Assembly: GCF_900099735.1 (NCBI RefSeq)
Contig: NZ_FNDT01000008.1
Location: forward strand, 78,752-142,751
DNA: 64,000 nucleotides
Origin: Arthrobacter subterraneus
GTDB lineage: Bacteria; Actinomycetota; Actinomycetes; Actinomycetales; Micrococcaceae
Reading direction: 5' to 3'
Made by a program: the position numbers and the translations under genes. The notes under the pieces were generated by a model. That model was given only the letters and a program-made list of their open reading frames with translations, did no database searches and was not told the origin of the DNA. Shown here piece after piece: positions 25,320-34,500 of the stretch. The first letter of the stretch is position 1. Each line of letters begins with the position of its first letter.

Positions 25320-26603
25320 TTACGCCCCCTGCGACGTCCACTCGGACCAGGACAGGTTCCAGTCACCGAAGCCGTCCCAGACCTGTACCGGACCGGTATC
25401 CGTATTGCGGATCTCTAGCATGTCGCCCGGACCGAAGACGTCGTAGAAATACTTGGCGCCCTCCGGACTCATCCCCACACAGCCGTGCGAGACGTTCGCA
25501 ATGCCCAGCACCGACTGCGCCGCCGGAAGCGCCTCATGCACAAAGGCACCGCCGTTCGAGATCCGGCTCGCAAAGTTCACTTCAGTCGGCGGATAGTACG
25601 CGGGATCCTCGGGCTTGAGACCGATCGATTCGGCAGTGAACTTGGTCCGCTCATACTGCTCCATCACGGTGTAGAGCCCGTAGAAGGAAGGCCATTCCTC
25701 GGTGCCGAGCGTCACCGGGAAGGTCCGTTCCAGCTTGCCGTCAATGAAAACCTTCATCTCCTTGGTGGCATTGTCCACCACGGCGAGACGGGTGTTGTGG
25801 GTCTTGAACGAGTAGGTGTCGTTGAAATTACCGATCATCCCGTTACCGAAATCCACCCCGAAGAGCTGCATATCGACCGTGATGGTGCTGTGCGGAGCCC
25901 AATACTCCTGGGCGCGGTAACGCACCTCGGTATCATTCAGCCAGTAGAAGGCGCCCTCCTGGCCGGAAGTGCTGGTGATGGTGATGGCCTTCTCGACGGC
26001 ATCCTTGTTGGTGACCGGCTCGCTAAAGGTGATCTCGATGGCCTGGCCGGTACCGACCGTGGAGCCGGGCGCCGGATACATCCATGCGTTCGCCTCATTT
26101 TCGGGTTGCACCGTGGTGAAGGTTTGCTCCTGCCGATGCTCACCGCCCGCGGAATCAACCAGCACAAAACTGAACGAGTACTCGGTGGCGAAGGCCAGCG
26201 GCCCATCGGCCTTCCACGAGGACGCGTCCCCGGAAAGCGTCCCGGCAACCGGCTCCCCGCCGAGCACTGGAACGAGCGACACGTCCTTGATGGCCGCCTC
26301 TTCCGCACGGATTTCCGGCAGCGTGGCAGGATTCACGTTCGCCGCACCATCCGTGGGAGTCACTCCGAAGGTGAACTCCTCGGCGGCAGGCTCCTCGGAC
26401 TCCTCGGCTTCCGGTTCCTGGGAGGCAGTCGCAGACGGGGACGACGACGGTGCTGCCGCCGGCTCATTGCCGAAATTCGCCCAGCTCGGCGCGGTGATGG
26501 CACCCACGATCCCGCCGCCGACAACCAACAAGCCGGCCACGATGAGGGCAGCAATCTTCAAGCCCCGACGCTGTGGCTGATCCTCTTCGGAGACGTTCGA
26601 CAT
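25320..26603 (-). CDS. L,D-transpeptidase (YkuD) with Ig-like domains, membrane-anchored
   Basis: A 427-residue cell-wall enzyme that makes 3-3 peptidoglycan cross-links. It has a short cytoplasmic start and one membrane anchor (about residues 15-36), then a Pro/Ser/Glu-rich linker to about 75. Two Ig-like domains follow, like those of mycobacterial LdtMt2 (TFTTVQPENEANAWMYPAPG region). The YkuD domain is at about 270-405 with the catalytic motif SHGCVGM (H373, C375). All catalytic residues are present. The gene is convergent with trxC, 86 bases apart, and starts outside the stress island. Confidence 0.93.
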   Translation of the reverse strand: MSNVSEEDQPQRRGLKIAALIVAGLLVVGGGIVGAITAPSWANFGNEPAAAPSSSPSATASQEPEAEESEEPAAEEFTFGVTPTDGAANVNPATLPEIRAEEAAIKDVSLVPVLGGEPVAGTLSGDASSWKADGPLAFATEYSFSFVLVDSAGGEHRQEQTFTTVQPENEANAWMYPAPGSTVGTGQAIEITFSEPVTNKDAVEKAITITSTSGQEGAFYWLNDTEVRYRAQEYWAPHSTITVDMQLFGVDFGNGMIGNFNDTYSFKTHNTRLAVVDNATKEMKVFIDGKLERTFPVTLGTEEWPSFYGLYTVMEQYERTKFTAESIGLKPEDPAYYPPTEVNFASRISNGGAFVHEALPAAQSVLGIANVSHGCVGMSPEGAKYFYDVFGPGDMLEIRNTDTGPVQVWDGFGDWNLSWSEWTSQGA

Positions 26604-26716
26604 GCGCTATACCTTGCCTGCTAGTTGCTGTCCAGATGCAATTTTACGCCCGATTCCCCCGCGGGCCGGCGTTGGACACGTATGTACGGCCGCTCGGAAA
26701 CCGAGCGTCATGATGC

Positions 26717-28195
26717 CTAGTAGCGGTAGTGGTCAGGCTTGTACGGCCCGGCCACATCGACGTCCAGGTACTCGGCCTGGCTCTTGGACAGCTCGGTCAG
26801 CTCGACTCCCAGCGCGTCGAGGTGCAGCCGCGCAACCTTCTCATCCAGGATCTTGGGCAGCACGTACACCTGCCGGTCATATTCCGGCGAACCGTCTTCA
26901 CGGGTCTGACCGTGCTTGGTGAACAGCTCAATCTGCGCGATCGTCTGGTTGGCGAAAGAGTTGCTCATGACAAAGGACGGATGCCCGGTAGCGTTGCCGA
27001 GGTTGAGCAGACGGCCTTCCGACAGCATGATGATGCTGCGCTGCCGCTCCGTACCCTGGTCAAAGACCCATTCGTGGACCTGCGGCTTGATCTCAACCTT
27101 CACCACGCCCGGCGTCCGCGCGAGACCGGCGATGTCGATCTCATTGTCGAAGTGGCCGATGTTCCCGACAATCGCCTGGTGCTTCATGGCCTGCATGTGG
27201 TGCGCCATGATGACGTCCTTGTTGCCCGTGGTGGTGATGAAGATGTCACCCTGCGCGAGCACCGACTCAAGATTGGCCACCTGGTAGCCGTCCATGACGG
27301 CCTGCAGCGCACAGATGGGATCAATCTCGGTCACGATCACCCGGGCACCCTGCCCGCGGAGCGCTTCTGCCGCGCCCTTGCCCACATCGCCATACCCACA
27401 GACGACGGCGACCTTGCCGCCGATGAGAACGTCGGTTGCGCGGTTCAGCCCATCCGGCAGGGAGTGGCGGATGCCGTACTTGTTGTCGAATTTGGACTTG
27501 GTCACGGAGTCGTTGACGTTGATGGCCGGGAAGAGAAGCTTGCCCTGCTCAGCCAGCTGGTACAGGCGGTGGACTCCCGTGGTGGTCTCCTCGGTGACGC
27601 CCTGGATCGACGCAGCGATGCGGGTCCAGCGCTGCGGATCCTCAGCGAGCGACGCACGCAGCACATCAAGGACAACCGTGTATTCGTGGGAGTAATCGAC
27701 ATCGTCCTCGGTGGGTGCCGCAGGCACCGCGCCGGCAGCTTCGAACTCAGCACCCTTGTGGACCAGCATGGTGGCGTCGCCGCCGTCGTCGAGAATCATG
27801 TTCGGCTCGCCGTTCGGCCACTGCAGGATCTGCGAGGTGGCCCACCAGTACTCCTCCAGCGACTCATTCTTCCAAGCGAAAACAGGCACACCGGCGGGCT
27901 CCTCCACCGTTCCCTGCCCGACGACGACTGCGGCAGCAGCCTCATCCTGCGTCGAGAAGATGTTGCAGGAGGCCCAGCGAACCTCGGCACCCAGAGCCGT
28001 CAGCGTTTCGATGAGGACCGCAGTCTGGACCGTCATATGCAGCGACCCGGCAATACGGGCTCCCGCGAGCGGCTGGCTTTCGCCGAACTCGCGCCGCAAT
28101 GCCATGAGGCCCGGCATCTCGTGCTCGGCAAGCCGGATCTGGTGCCGGCCTGCCTCGGCAAGGGAGAGGTCGGCAACCTTGAAGTCAAGCGTCAT
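26717..28195 (-). CDS. ahcY: Adenosylhomocysteinase
   Basis: A 492-residue S-adenosyl-L-homocysteine hydrolase. It splits SAH to adenosine and homocysteine and so relieves inhibition of methyltransferases. The NAD-binding motif is [10 protein letters not shown], the substrate region has [15 protein letters not shown], and the C-terminus is the conserved PYKPDHYRY. The length and the insertion near residues 150-190 are typical of the long actinobacterial form. The ATG overlaps the stop of the upstream Trm112-like gene (ATGA), suggesting translational coupling. Confidence 0.97.
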   Translation of the reverse strand: MTLDFKVADLSLAEAGRHQIRLAEHEMPGLMALRREFGESQPLAGARIAGSLHMTVQTAVLIETLTALGAEVRWASCNIFSTQDEAAAAVVVGQGTVEEPAGVPVFAWKNESLEEYWWATSQILQWPNGEPNMILDDGGDATMLVHKGAEFEAAGAVPAAPTEDDVDYSHEYTVVLDVLRASLAEDPQRWTRIAASIQGVTEETTTGVHRLYQLAEQGKLLFPAINVNDSVTKSKFDNKYGIRHSLPDGLNRATDVLIGGKVAVVCGYGDVGKGAAEALRGQGARVIVTEIDPICALQAVMDGYQVANLESVLAQGDIFITTTGNKDVIMAHHMQAMKHQAIVGNIGHFDNEIDIAGLARTPGVVKVEIKPQVHEWVFDQGTERQRSIIMLSEGRLLNLGNATGHPSFVMSNSFANQTIAQIELFTKHGQTREDGSPEYDRQVYVLPKILDEKVARLHLDALGVELTELSKSQAEYLDVDVAGPYKPDHYRY

Positions 28196-28467
28196 GATGA
28201 TGGGGATTCCTCTGCAGTGGAAGCGGGCGTCGGAGTAGCAGCGGAAGTACTTTCCGCTGTCCTGAGTTCGGGGCGGAGCAGCACAGGGATTGACTCGTCA
28301 ATCGGATATTCCACAAAGTTCCCTGCAGCATCCGGTCCGGCGGACCGAAGTACGTCGCCGTGCTGCTCGAGAGCGGACCCGGTCACGGGGCACCGAAGGA
28401 TGGCCAACAGGTCAGATGAGATATTGGGCAACGGGATGCAGCCTTTCGAGGATTCCGGGTCCGGCAT
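28192..28467 (-). CDS. Trm112-family small protein
   Basis: A 91-residue protein starting at ATG 28467 (MPDPESSKG); TTG 28431 just before [15 protein letters not shown] is an alternative. The Trm112/UPF0434 pattern is clear: [14 protein letters not shown], then [14 protein letters not shown]. Only the first Cys of the zinc pair seen in many relatives is present. Bacterial Trm112-like proteins are thought to support methyltransferases. Its overlap with ahcY, which removes the methylation by-product SAH, fits that view. The C-terminal 20 residues are Ser/Thr/Ala rich. The 175 bases upstream show no gene. Confidence 0.83.
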   Translation of the reverse strand: MPDPESSKGCIPLPNISSDLLAILRCPVTGSALEQHGDVLRSAGPDAAGNFVEYPIDESIPVLLRPELRTAESTSAATPTPASTAEESPSS

Positions 28468-28642
28468 ACGTGCCGGCTCGGACAGCTGGTACACGTGGTT
28501 CGGTAACACAAGGGTATCGCGCACGGCATCTTCACCGGGAATCCCTTGGATTACGGGACACAAGACCGGGGGACAACAACGGCGCAGCGGCGGACTGTGT
28601 GCCTCCGGCGGGCACAAACCAACGCGCCCAGTCCCGGGGCGC

Positions 28643-29023
28643 CTACCGGTCGCGCAACACTCGAAGGTGGCCGCGACGTGCCCCAGCTTCTCCAGGCGGC
28701 GGTGTCAGCGGTGACTTCGACCCGGGAGGGGCCGGTTCGGGCGCGCTGCGGTCAACCGCTGCTTCCCGTACCGCGTTGGCCAGAGCCAGCAGGTCATCCG
28801 GGTTGGGCTCGGGCGGCCCTGAGGGCAGAGCCAACCGGAGTACTTCCCAGCCACGTGGAACCGTCAGCTTTTCGGCATGCGGTGCGCACAGGTCGTAGGA
28901 GTGCGGCTCCGCGTAGGTGGCAAGCGGGCCGAGAACCGCAGTGGAATCCGCGTACACGTACGTCAGCGTTGCAACAGCAGCACGCTGGCACGCTGAACGT
29001 GAACATTGCCGGATCGATCCCAC
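28643..29023 (-). CDS. DUF3499 family protein
   Basis: A 126-residue actinobacterial protein of unknown function, starting at GTG 29023. Conserved features are RQCSRSACQRAAVATLTYVY, then AEPHSYDLCAPHAEKL with Cys and His residues that look metal-binding, and LTVPRGWEV. The last 40 residues are a disordered Pro/Arg-rich tail. It is always found in this neighbourhood (near whiB, the metallopeptidase-like gene and ahcY) in actinobacteria. It is divergent from the metallopeptidase-like gene across a repeat-filled gap. Confidence 0.87.
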   Translation of the reverse strand: MGSIRQCSRSACQRAAVATLTYVYADSTAVLGPLATYAEPHSYDLCAPHAEKLTVPRGWEVLRLALPSGPPEPNPDDLLALANAVREAAVDRSAPEPAPPGSKSPLTPPPGEAGARRGHLRVLRDR

Positions 29024-29095
29024 GACTGATCAGCCTACCGTGTCCCCACCCCTCCGGCGTGTCCGACGCTCCGACGCCCGGAATGCAGCCCAGGT

Positions 29096-29253
29096 GCAAC
29101 GCCGTCGAAATTGCGACCCAAGCGCAACGCCACCGAAATTGCGACACAAGCGCAACGCCGTCGAAATTGCGACCCAAGCGCAACGCCACCGGAATCGCGG
29201 CTCAGGTGCAACGCCACCGGAATCGCGACCCAAGCGCAACGCGACTGTAATGC
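29096..29253. repeat. 28-bp tandem repeat, five copies plus a partial sixth
   Basis: Head-to-tail units start at 29096, 29124, 29152, 29180 and 29208, with a broken copy at 29236. The consensus begins GCAACGCCACCGAAATTGCG and ends ACCCAAGC. Units alternate between GTCG and ACCG at positions 9-12. The array fills the 261-base gap between the divergent DUF3499 and metallopeptidase-like genes. It has no spacers, so it is not CRISPR. Confidence 0.92.
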
Positions 29254-29284
29254 AGCCGGAACCGGATCGGACTAGAGTTTCAGC

Positions 29285-29773
29285 ATGCGGGATAGCTCTT
29301 TTTCCATTCGTCTGGCTGTACCGGACGGGCCAACCGGCCGGAAGTCCCGATACGCCGGCCGGCGCCGGGACCGTCACGGCAGAGGCCTTCGCGGCGAACT
29401 CATTCCCTCGCACCTGCCGGGCTCCCGATCCCGTGCGGAACGGTTCGAGGACTGGGTCATGGAATCCGCCCAACGGCTGGAACGGCTGTGGGGTGACCGG
29501 ATCCAGGATGTGCAGATCATCGTCCAGGAAATCCCCGCCGGTCTGGAACAGATGGCACCCGAGACCGTCCGCGGACTGCTGGGAACCTCCACGCCTGCCG
29601 CCGGAAAGCAGCCCGCCACCATCACCGTGTACCGGCATCCCATCGAAATGACGGCCAGAGGGTACATTCCGGCCAACGAACTGGTCCACGACGTGATCGT
29701 TGAGCAGATGGCGGAACTTCTCGGCATGGCACCCGAAGCGGTGGACCCCGCCTACGGCAGGTCCCGGGCCTGA
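29285..29773 (+). CDS. Metallopeptidase-family (zincin-like, DUF1025) protein, degenerate zinc site
   Basis: A 162-residue protein related to the small zincin family PF06262. An Arg-rich N-terminus (about 45 residues) precedes a domain with FEDWVMESAQRLERLW and VIVQEIPAGLEQM. It then has ITVYRHPIEMTARGY and ELVHDVIVEQMAELLGM. The family's HExxHxxG site falls at VIVEQMAELLG, where both zinc His are missing. A peptidase role is therefore doubtful. It corresponds to the conserved gene beside whiB2 in mycobacteria (Rv3259-like). Confidence 0.8.
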   Translation: MRDSSFSIRLAVPDGPTGRKSRYAGRRRDRHGRGLRGELIPSHLPGSRSRAERFEDWVMESAQRLERLWGDRIQDVQIIVQEIPAGLEQMAPETVRGLLGTSTPAAGKQPATITVYRHPIEMTARGYIPANELVHDVIVEQMAELLGMAPEAVDPAYGRSRA

Positions 29774-29785
29774 AGGAGCCAGGCG

Positions 29786-29856
29786 GAAACACCAGGCAGG
29801 ATGCACCCCGGGCCGAAACACCAGGCAGGATGCACCCCGGGCCGAAACACCGGGCT
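29786..29856. repeat. 29-bp tandem repeat, two full copies plus a partial third
   Basis: Units at 29786-29814 and 29815-29843 are identical (GAAACACCAGGCAGGATGCA, then CCCCGGGCC). A diverged third starts at 29844. The repeat fills the 104-base gap between the metallopeptidase-like gene and the 3' end of the DUF5719 gene. Confidence 0.9.
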
Positions 29857-29877
29857 GAAAATGCCTGCTAACCCAGC

Positions 29878-31530
29878 CTAAAAGCCGATATTCACTGCCA
29901 CGCTCTGCTGGCCTGCACTGCCGGCCGGAATGGGAGCTACCGAGATTCCCGGTGTATCGCCGTCGAGCGTTGCAATCTGCGCGCCATACGCCGGATCGCC
30001 CGACACTCCGATCAGCGCCGCTACCGTCCCTTTGCCAAGATCAGCGGCAGGCACCGTGACCGTGGTGCCGCCGGCGACGTCGAACACCAGTTCTTCACCC
30101 AGCGCACCCTCTGCGGTGACCGGCGTCAACCGGACCTCCGCCCGGCCGGTGGGTGCGGTAAAGACGAAGTCTGCGTCGGCACCGGTCGGCAGGACTGACA
30201 CGTGCTGGCTTCCCAGTCGCACGGCAGACGGAACCTGGGCCAGGTCCAGCGGCTCCTCCGGCTCGGCTCCTCGGGAAACCCGGGCTGAGGCGGAAATCAG
30301 CACATCGGAACTCAGAACGGCCGTGTAGTTACCCTCCGGCAGGGAGTCCAGCGGTATGGCAGTGACCGAACCGGCGGCCGCTGTCACCACTCCCCCGTCC
30401 GGCAGTTCCACCTCACCGTTCGGACCGAACACACGCACATCGAGCACAGCGTCGGTTCCGCCGGGCACCGCAACCTGCAGCGACGGAGCGGCACCCGCAT
30501 AGCCGTCCTGCGAGACAATCGGATCCGTGACGTCCGACGCCTGGATCTGGATGCCGGGCACCACCTGCGACGACGCGCTCGACGCCGACGCCTGGATCAG
30601 GCCCACCCCTCCCGGAGTCAGACCACGCAGCACACTCTGCTGGATGAAGCCGCTGACCCTCCCGCCGTTGCTCTGGACACGGACGGCAAGGTTCTCCTGG
30701 TTCGCGGCAAGGCCGGCAACCACAATCGACTCGGACTCATTCGGAGCGATCAGGATCCCCCGACCGCCAGGGGCATCAATCACACCCTCCGACCCGTACA
30801 GCTCAAGATCCACCGTCGCCGGCGATTCGGACGGGTTATGCAGATTCAGCACCGCCGTTGCACCGACCGTGGTAACAGCTCCGACCAGCCAGAAATCGTT
30901 CGACGGAACCTGACACGCTGCCACAGCCAGCCCCGCGAGGTCGCCGTCCGTTGCGGTGTACGTGAATCCGGCGCCTGCAGTGGCCCGCTGTTCGCCGAGC
31001 GCCTGCGCACGCAGGACGGATGCCGATTCAACGGCCTGCCCGGACGCAACGCCCGCCACCCGATTGGTCAGCCCGTCCGCGTTGCTGACCTGCGGGTTTT
31101 CCTGCTCGGCCTCGGGCACCTGCTCGGCAATCACCGCCAGTGGGTCCCCTCCCCCGAGCGGTGCGACAGCTGATCCCGGAACGGTACCGCCCAGGTCGCT
31201 GAGCGTCATGGCGCTGACCCGGTTGCGGGCTGTCTCGGACACCGGACTGAACTCCGGGTCGCCGCCCTCCACCGTGCCCTCCAGCAGCCTCAGCGGCTCC
31301 GGACACACCGCCGAATACTCCCCGGCAGGGACCGCCGCCGTGGGTACGGGAAACTGCTCAGCCGCACCGTCAAGATCCTGCACAATACTCGCCCCGGCAA
31401 GGGCTGCGGTTGCGGATAGCAGGACGACGCCGGTAGCTACTCCCACAGCACCGCGCACCCAGGTGCCGCTCCGCTTGGCAGGCAGTTTGGCAGGCACAGC
31501 CTTCTGAAGGACCTTCTTCGTGGCACTCAT
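29878..31530 (-). CDS. DUF5719 family secreted/anchored protein
   Basis: A 550-residue protein of unknown function. It starts MSATKKVLQKAVPAKL and has one N-terminal hydrophobic anchor (about residues 26-48) followed by an extracellular beta-rich region. Segments such as WLVGAVTTVGATAVLNLHNP and the later repeats of LDVRVFGPNGEVELPDGG suggest Ig-like folds. It is only one base downstream of the giant glycosyltransferase gene, so the two are co-translated. A joint role in envelope glycan export or modification is inferred from this pairing, which is widespread in actinobacteria. Confidence 0.82.
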   Translation of the reverse strand: MSATKKVLQKAVPAKLPAKRSGTWVRGAVGVATGVVLLSATAALAGASIVQDLDGAAEQFPVPTAAVPAGEYSAVCPEPLRLLEGTVEGGDPEFSPVSETARNRVSAMTLSDLGGTVPGSAVAPLGGGDPLAVIAEQVPEAEQENPQVSNADGLTNRVAGVASGQAVESASVLRAQALGEQRATAGAGFTYTATDGDLAGLAVAACQVPSNDFWLVGAVTTVGATAVLNLHNPSESPATVDLELYGSEGVIDAPGGRGILIAPNESESIVVAGLAANQENLAVRVQSNGGRVSGFIQQSVLRGLTPGGVGLIQASASSASSQVVPGIQIQASDVTDPIVSQDGYAGAAPSLQVAVPGGTDAVLDVRVFGPNGEVELPDGGVVTAAAGSVTAIPLDSLPEGNYTAVLSSDVLISASARVSRGAEPEEPLDLAQVPSAVRLGSQHVSVLPTGADADFVFTAPTGRAEVRLTPVTAEGALGEELVFDVAGGTTVTVPAADLGKGTVAALIGVSGDPAYGAQIATLDGDTPGISVAPIPAGSAGQQSVAVNIGF

Positions 31531-31531
31531 G

Positions 31532-34500
31532 TCAGTTCCCGGTCCTTCCGCTGCTCAGCGCCGACTCACGGACCGGATCGGCAGGGCCGGAAGCGGGTTC
31601 GGAAGTACCCGCCGATGAAGCACTCGCCGAGGCTTCAGAGCCAACACCCGTTGACGCTTCAGCACTCCCCGGGACCGGCGCACGGCGGCCGTTGGCCCCG
31701 GCAGCGTTGGGAACAGCGGCGCTGGACCCGGCAGCGTTGGGAACAGCGGCGCTGGAGCCGGAAGCGTTGGGAACGGAAGCGTTGGAAGCGGGACGGTTGG
31801 AATCGGAGCCGTTGGACCCGGCGGTTGTAGACGCGGCCGCCCCACGCCGCCCGCTGGAGCCGGAGGCGTTAGACCCGGACCCAACCGCAGCACGGCTGCG
31901 GGACTGCGGAACGTGCACAAAACGCGGCCGTGCCGGGATGGGGACCGCCAGCAGCACAGTCAGACCGAACACAATGGCCTGCGCAATACCTGCCCAGGGT
32001 TCCCAGGCCGTCACGTACCGGACCTCAAGATTGCCGCCCTCCGCAGGCAGCGAGTACGCCTGGTTCCAGCCGGTGGAGGCGGGTTCAAGACGCTGTCCGT
32101 TGAGAGTCGCTTCCCAGCCGGGCGCAGAGCGTTCGGACAGTACCAGCGACCTGCCGTCCGGACCTGCCGGGATTTCCACCGCAGCGGTGGTGGCACCCGA
32201 ATCGAGCACGCTCAGCGTCGCACCGGACTCGTCCACGATGCGAAGACGGCCCACCTGCGCTTCGGCCGCCGAGTCACCCGATGCTGACATCTCAACCCGC
32301 CACAGCCACCCGGCCTCGGTAGCACCCACCGAAACGAGGCCCGGAACGGAGTCGATCTGACTTGCAAGCACCTCGGCCGCAGAGTCTGACTGCTGCAGGA
32401 CCACAAAACCGACCCCGAGCCGCTGCAGTTCCTCGCGCGGGTCAACGCCGTTACCTGCCACCAGGGTGGCGACGGTCCGGCGGACGTCAGCGGTCGCGTC
32501 GTCGTCCGTTCGCAGCTGCGCGTCCAGCAGGAGTCCGTGCAGCTGGCGGGCTGCATAGATCTGGGAGAGAGAATCGAGAGTGGTGCCGCCGCCGCGCATG
32601 AGGGCGGCACTGACGTTACTGTCGCCGTCGACATTCATCACCAGCGTGGTGCTGCGCTGTCCGCCGGTACCGCGGTCGGCGGCGGTTGCCGGCAGTGTCC
32701 GCGGAGCGCTCGGAAGGACGGCCGATTCGGTTCCGAATGCGGTTGCTTCCGCTGCGGGATCCGACCCGCGGAGCTGCGGCACCAGCCACACGGTGAGGCT
32801 TGTTGCCGGGCCCAGCGCAAGCACCAGCGCTGCGGCGGTGAGCCAGATCCGGGCACCGCGCGGCGACCGGGCAGTATGCCCCAGCCGGCCGGCCCTGAGC
32901 AGCTGGAGCAGCCACTCGCCGCCGATCAGCGCTGCAGCCAGGAGAGCGAGGCAGAGCACCGAAACCCAGGGCCCGGTGAACGGCGTGATCAGGGACGAGG
33001 ACCCGACGGCCGTCACCACCAGCGAACTGCCCACGCTGCCGAGGATCGCCAGCAGCGCCAGCGCCCACAGCACGCGGGCAGCAGCCCTGCCCTTGCCGGG
33101 CAGGAAGAGCGCCGTGACGGCCAGAAGCACCACGGGAAGCCCGATGATCAGCGCCGCAACCAGCGGCCAGGGACCTTCAGACAGCGCGGGCAAGGCAGCA
33201 AGAGTGCCCGCGGGATTGAAGGACACCGGGTAGCCGAGCACTTGCTGCCACACCGGCGCGGAATCGAACGGCAGTGGAAGTCCCGGATCTCCGAACACGG
33301 CGTGCGGCCGGTCGAGGGTGGACGCGGCAAACGGAATGAACAGCGCCAGCGGCGGCAGCAGCGACCACCAGACGGTCTTGGCACGGCGTCGGGCAACCAG
33401 GGTGATGGTCACCACCGCCAGCACAAAGAACAGCAGCAGCGACGGCGCCGAGGCCACAACGACGGCAAGCAGTAGACCGGCAGCGGCCGCCGCGGTCCAG
33501 CTCGGAACACCATTGATGCCCGGCTTGAGCATCAGTTGGAGGGAGCGCTGACGTGCAGAGGACTCGACGGCGTCATTGGCCTGCGAACCGGGGCGGCCGG
33601 GCGCCTGCCCCACAGCACGGATCAGCGCAAGGGCCACCAGCGGCAGCAGGATGTGTACGAGGAGCGCGCCGAGCCTGCCACTCCCGGTAGCCACCTGCAG
33701 GACGGGAAGACTGCCCCAGAAGAAGGCGGCCCACAGCCTGAGCGAGCGGCTGCGCACAAATGCGCTGGAGCCGAACCAGGCACTGAGCCCCGCAAGCGGA
33801 GCGGCGCACAGCAGCAGGACGACGACGGCGGCATTGCCGTTCCCGAATCCCAGAACTGAGAGCAGCCACAGTACGTAGCTGAAGGGGTCACCGTGCCCGG
33901 CAAAGCCGGACCCGAGGTCGATCCACCAGCGGGAGGCGTTGGACCAGATCTCCGCCGGGTCGGCGGACAGCGGAAGGAGGGACCCGCCGGCCAGTGCCGG
34001 CGCACCGACAAAGCGGTGCAGTGCGACCAGTGAAACGCCGAGCAGCACCAGGGCTGCCGCGATGGCGCCCCATCCCGCCCAGATGCGGGACGGACCTTCC
34101 AGCGCCGCGAAATCGTCATTGGCATCGCCCGTGGGAACATCGGCTGCGGTGCTCTGGGCAAAGGACTCGTCCTCCAGACCCCGGGCCGAGAACGCCTCCA
34201 CAACGGATTTACGGTGCGACCATACGTCGCGGCGCTCGGTTCGCAGCGCCCGCACAACCGACCGGGGCAGACGCCTGGTCCGCGCTGCGGACCGGCGCGA
34301 CCGGTACAGGTCAAACGGCTTCAGGGCCGCCGCGATGCTGGCGGTCAGCTGGGCAACCCCGTACCCGGGATCCTTGGCAAGCAGGCCGAGGACCAGCCTG
34401 GCTACGCCGCCGAGGACAGCCCCGACCGCCAGGAACGGCACCTTCCAGAGAGTTGCGTGTTTCAGGCGGAGGTACACCTCGGCGCGGCGGGCGGCCCCGA

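Noticed and set aside
26729..28714. 661-codon plus-strand frame opposite ahcY
   Set aside because: It has no domain and is antisense to a complete adenosylhomocysteinase.
29096..29253. Possible CRISPR array in the 28-bp repeats
   Set aside because: Units are directly adjacent with no unique spacers, and there are no cas genes in the window.
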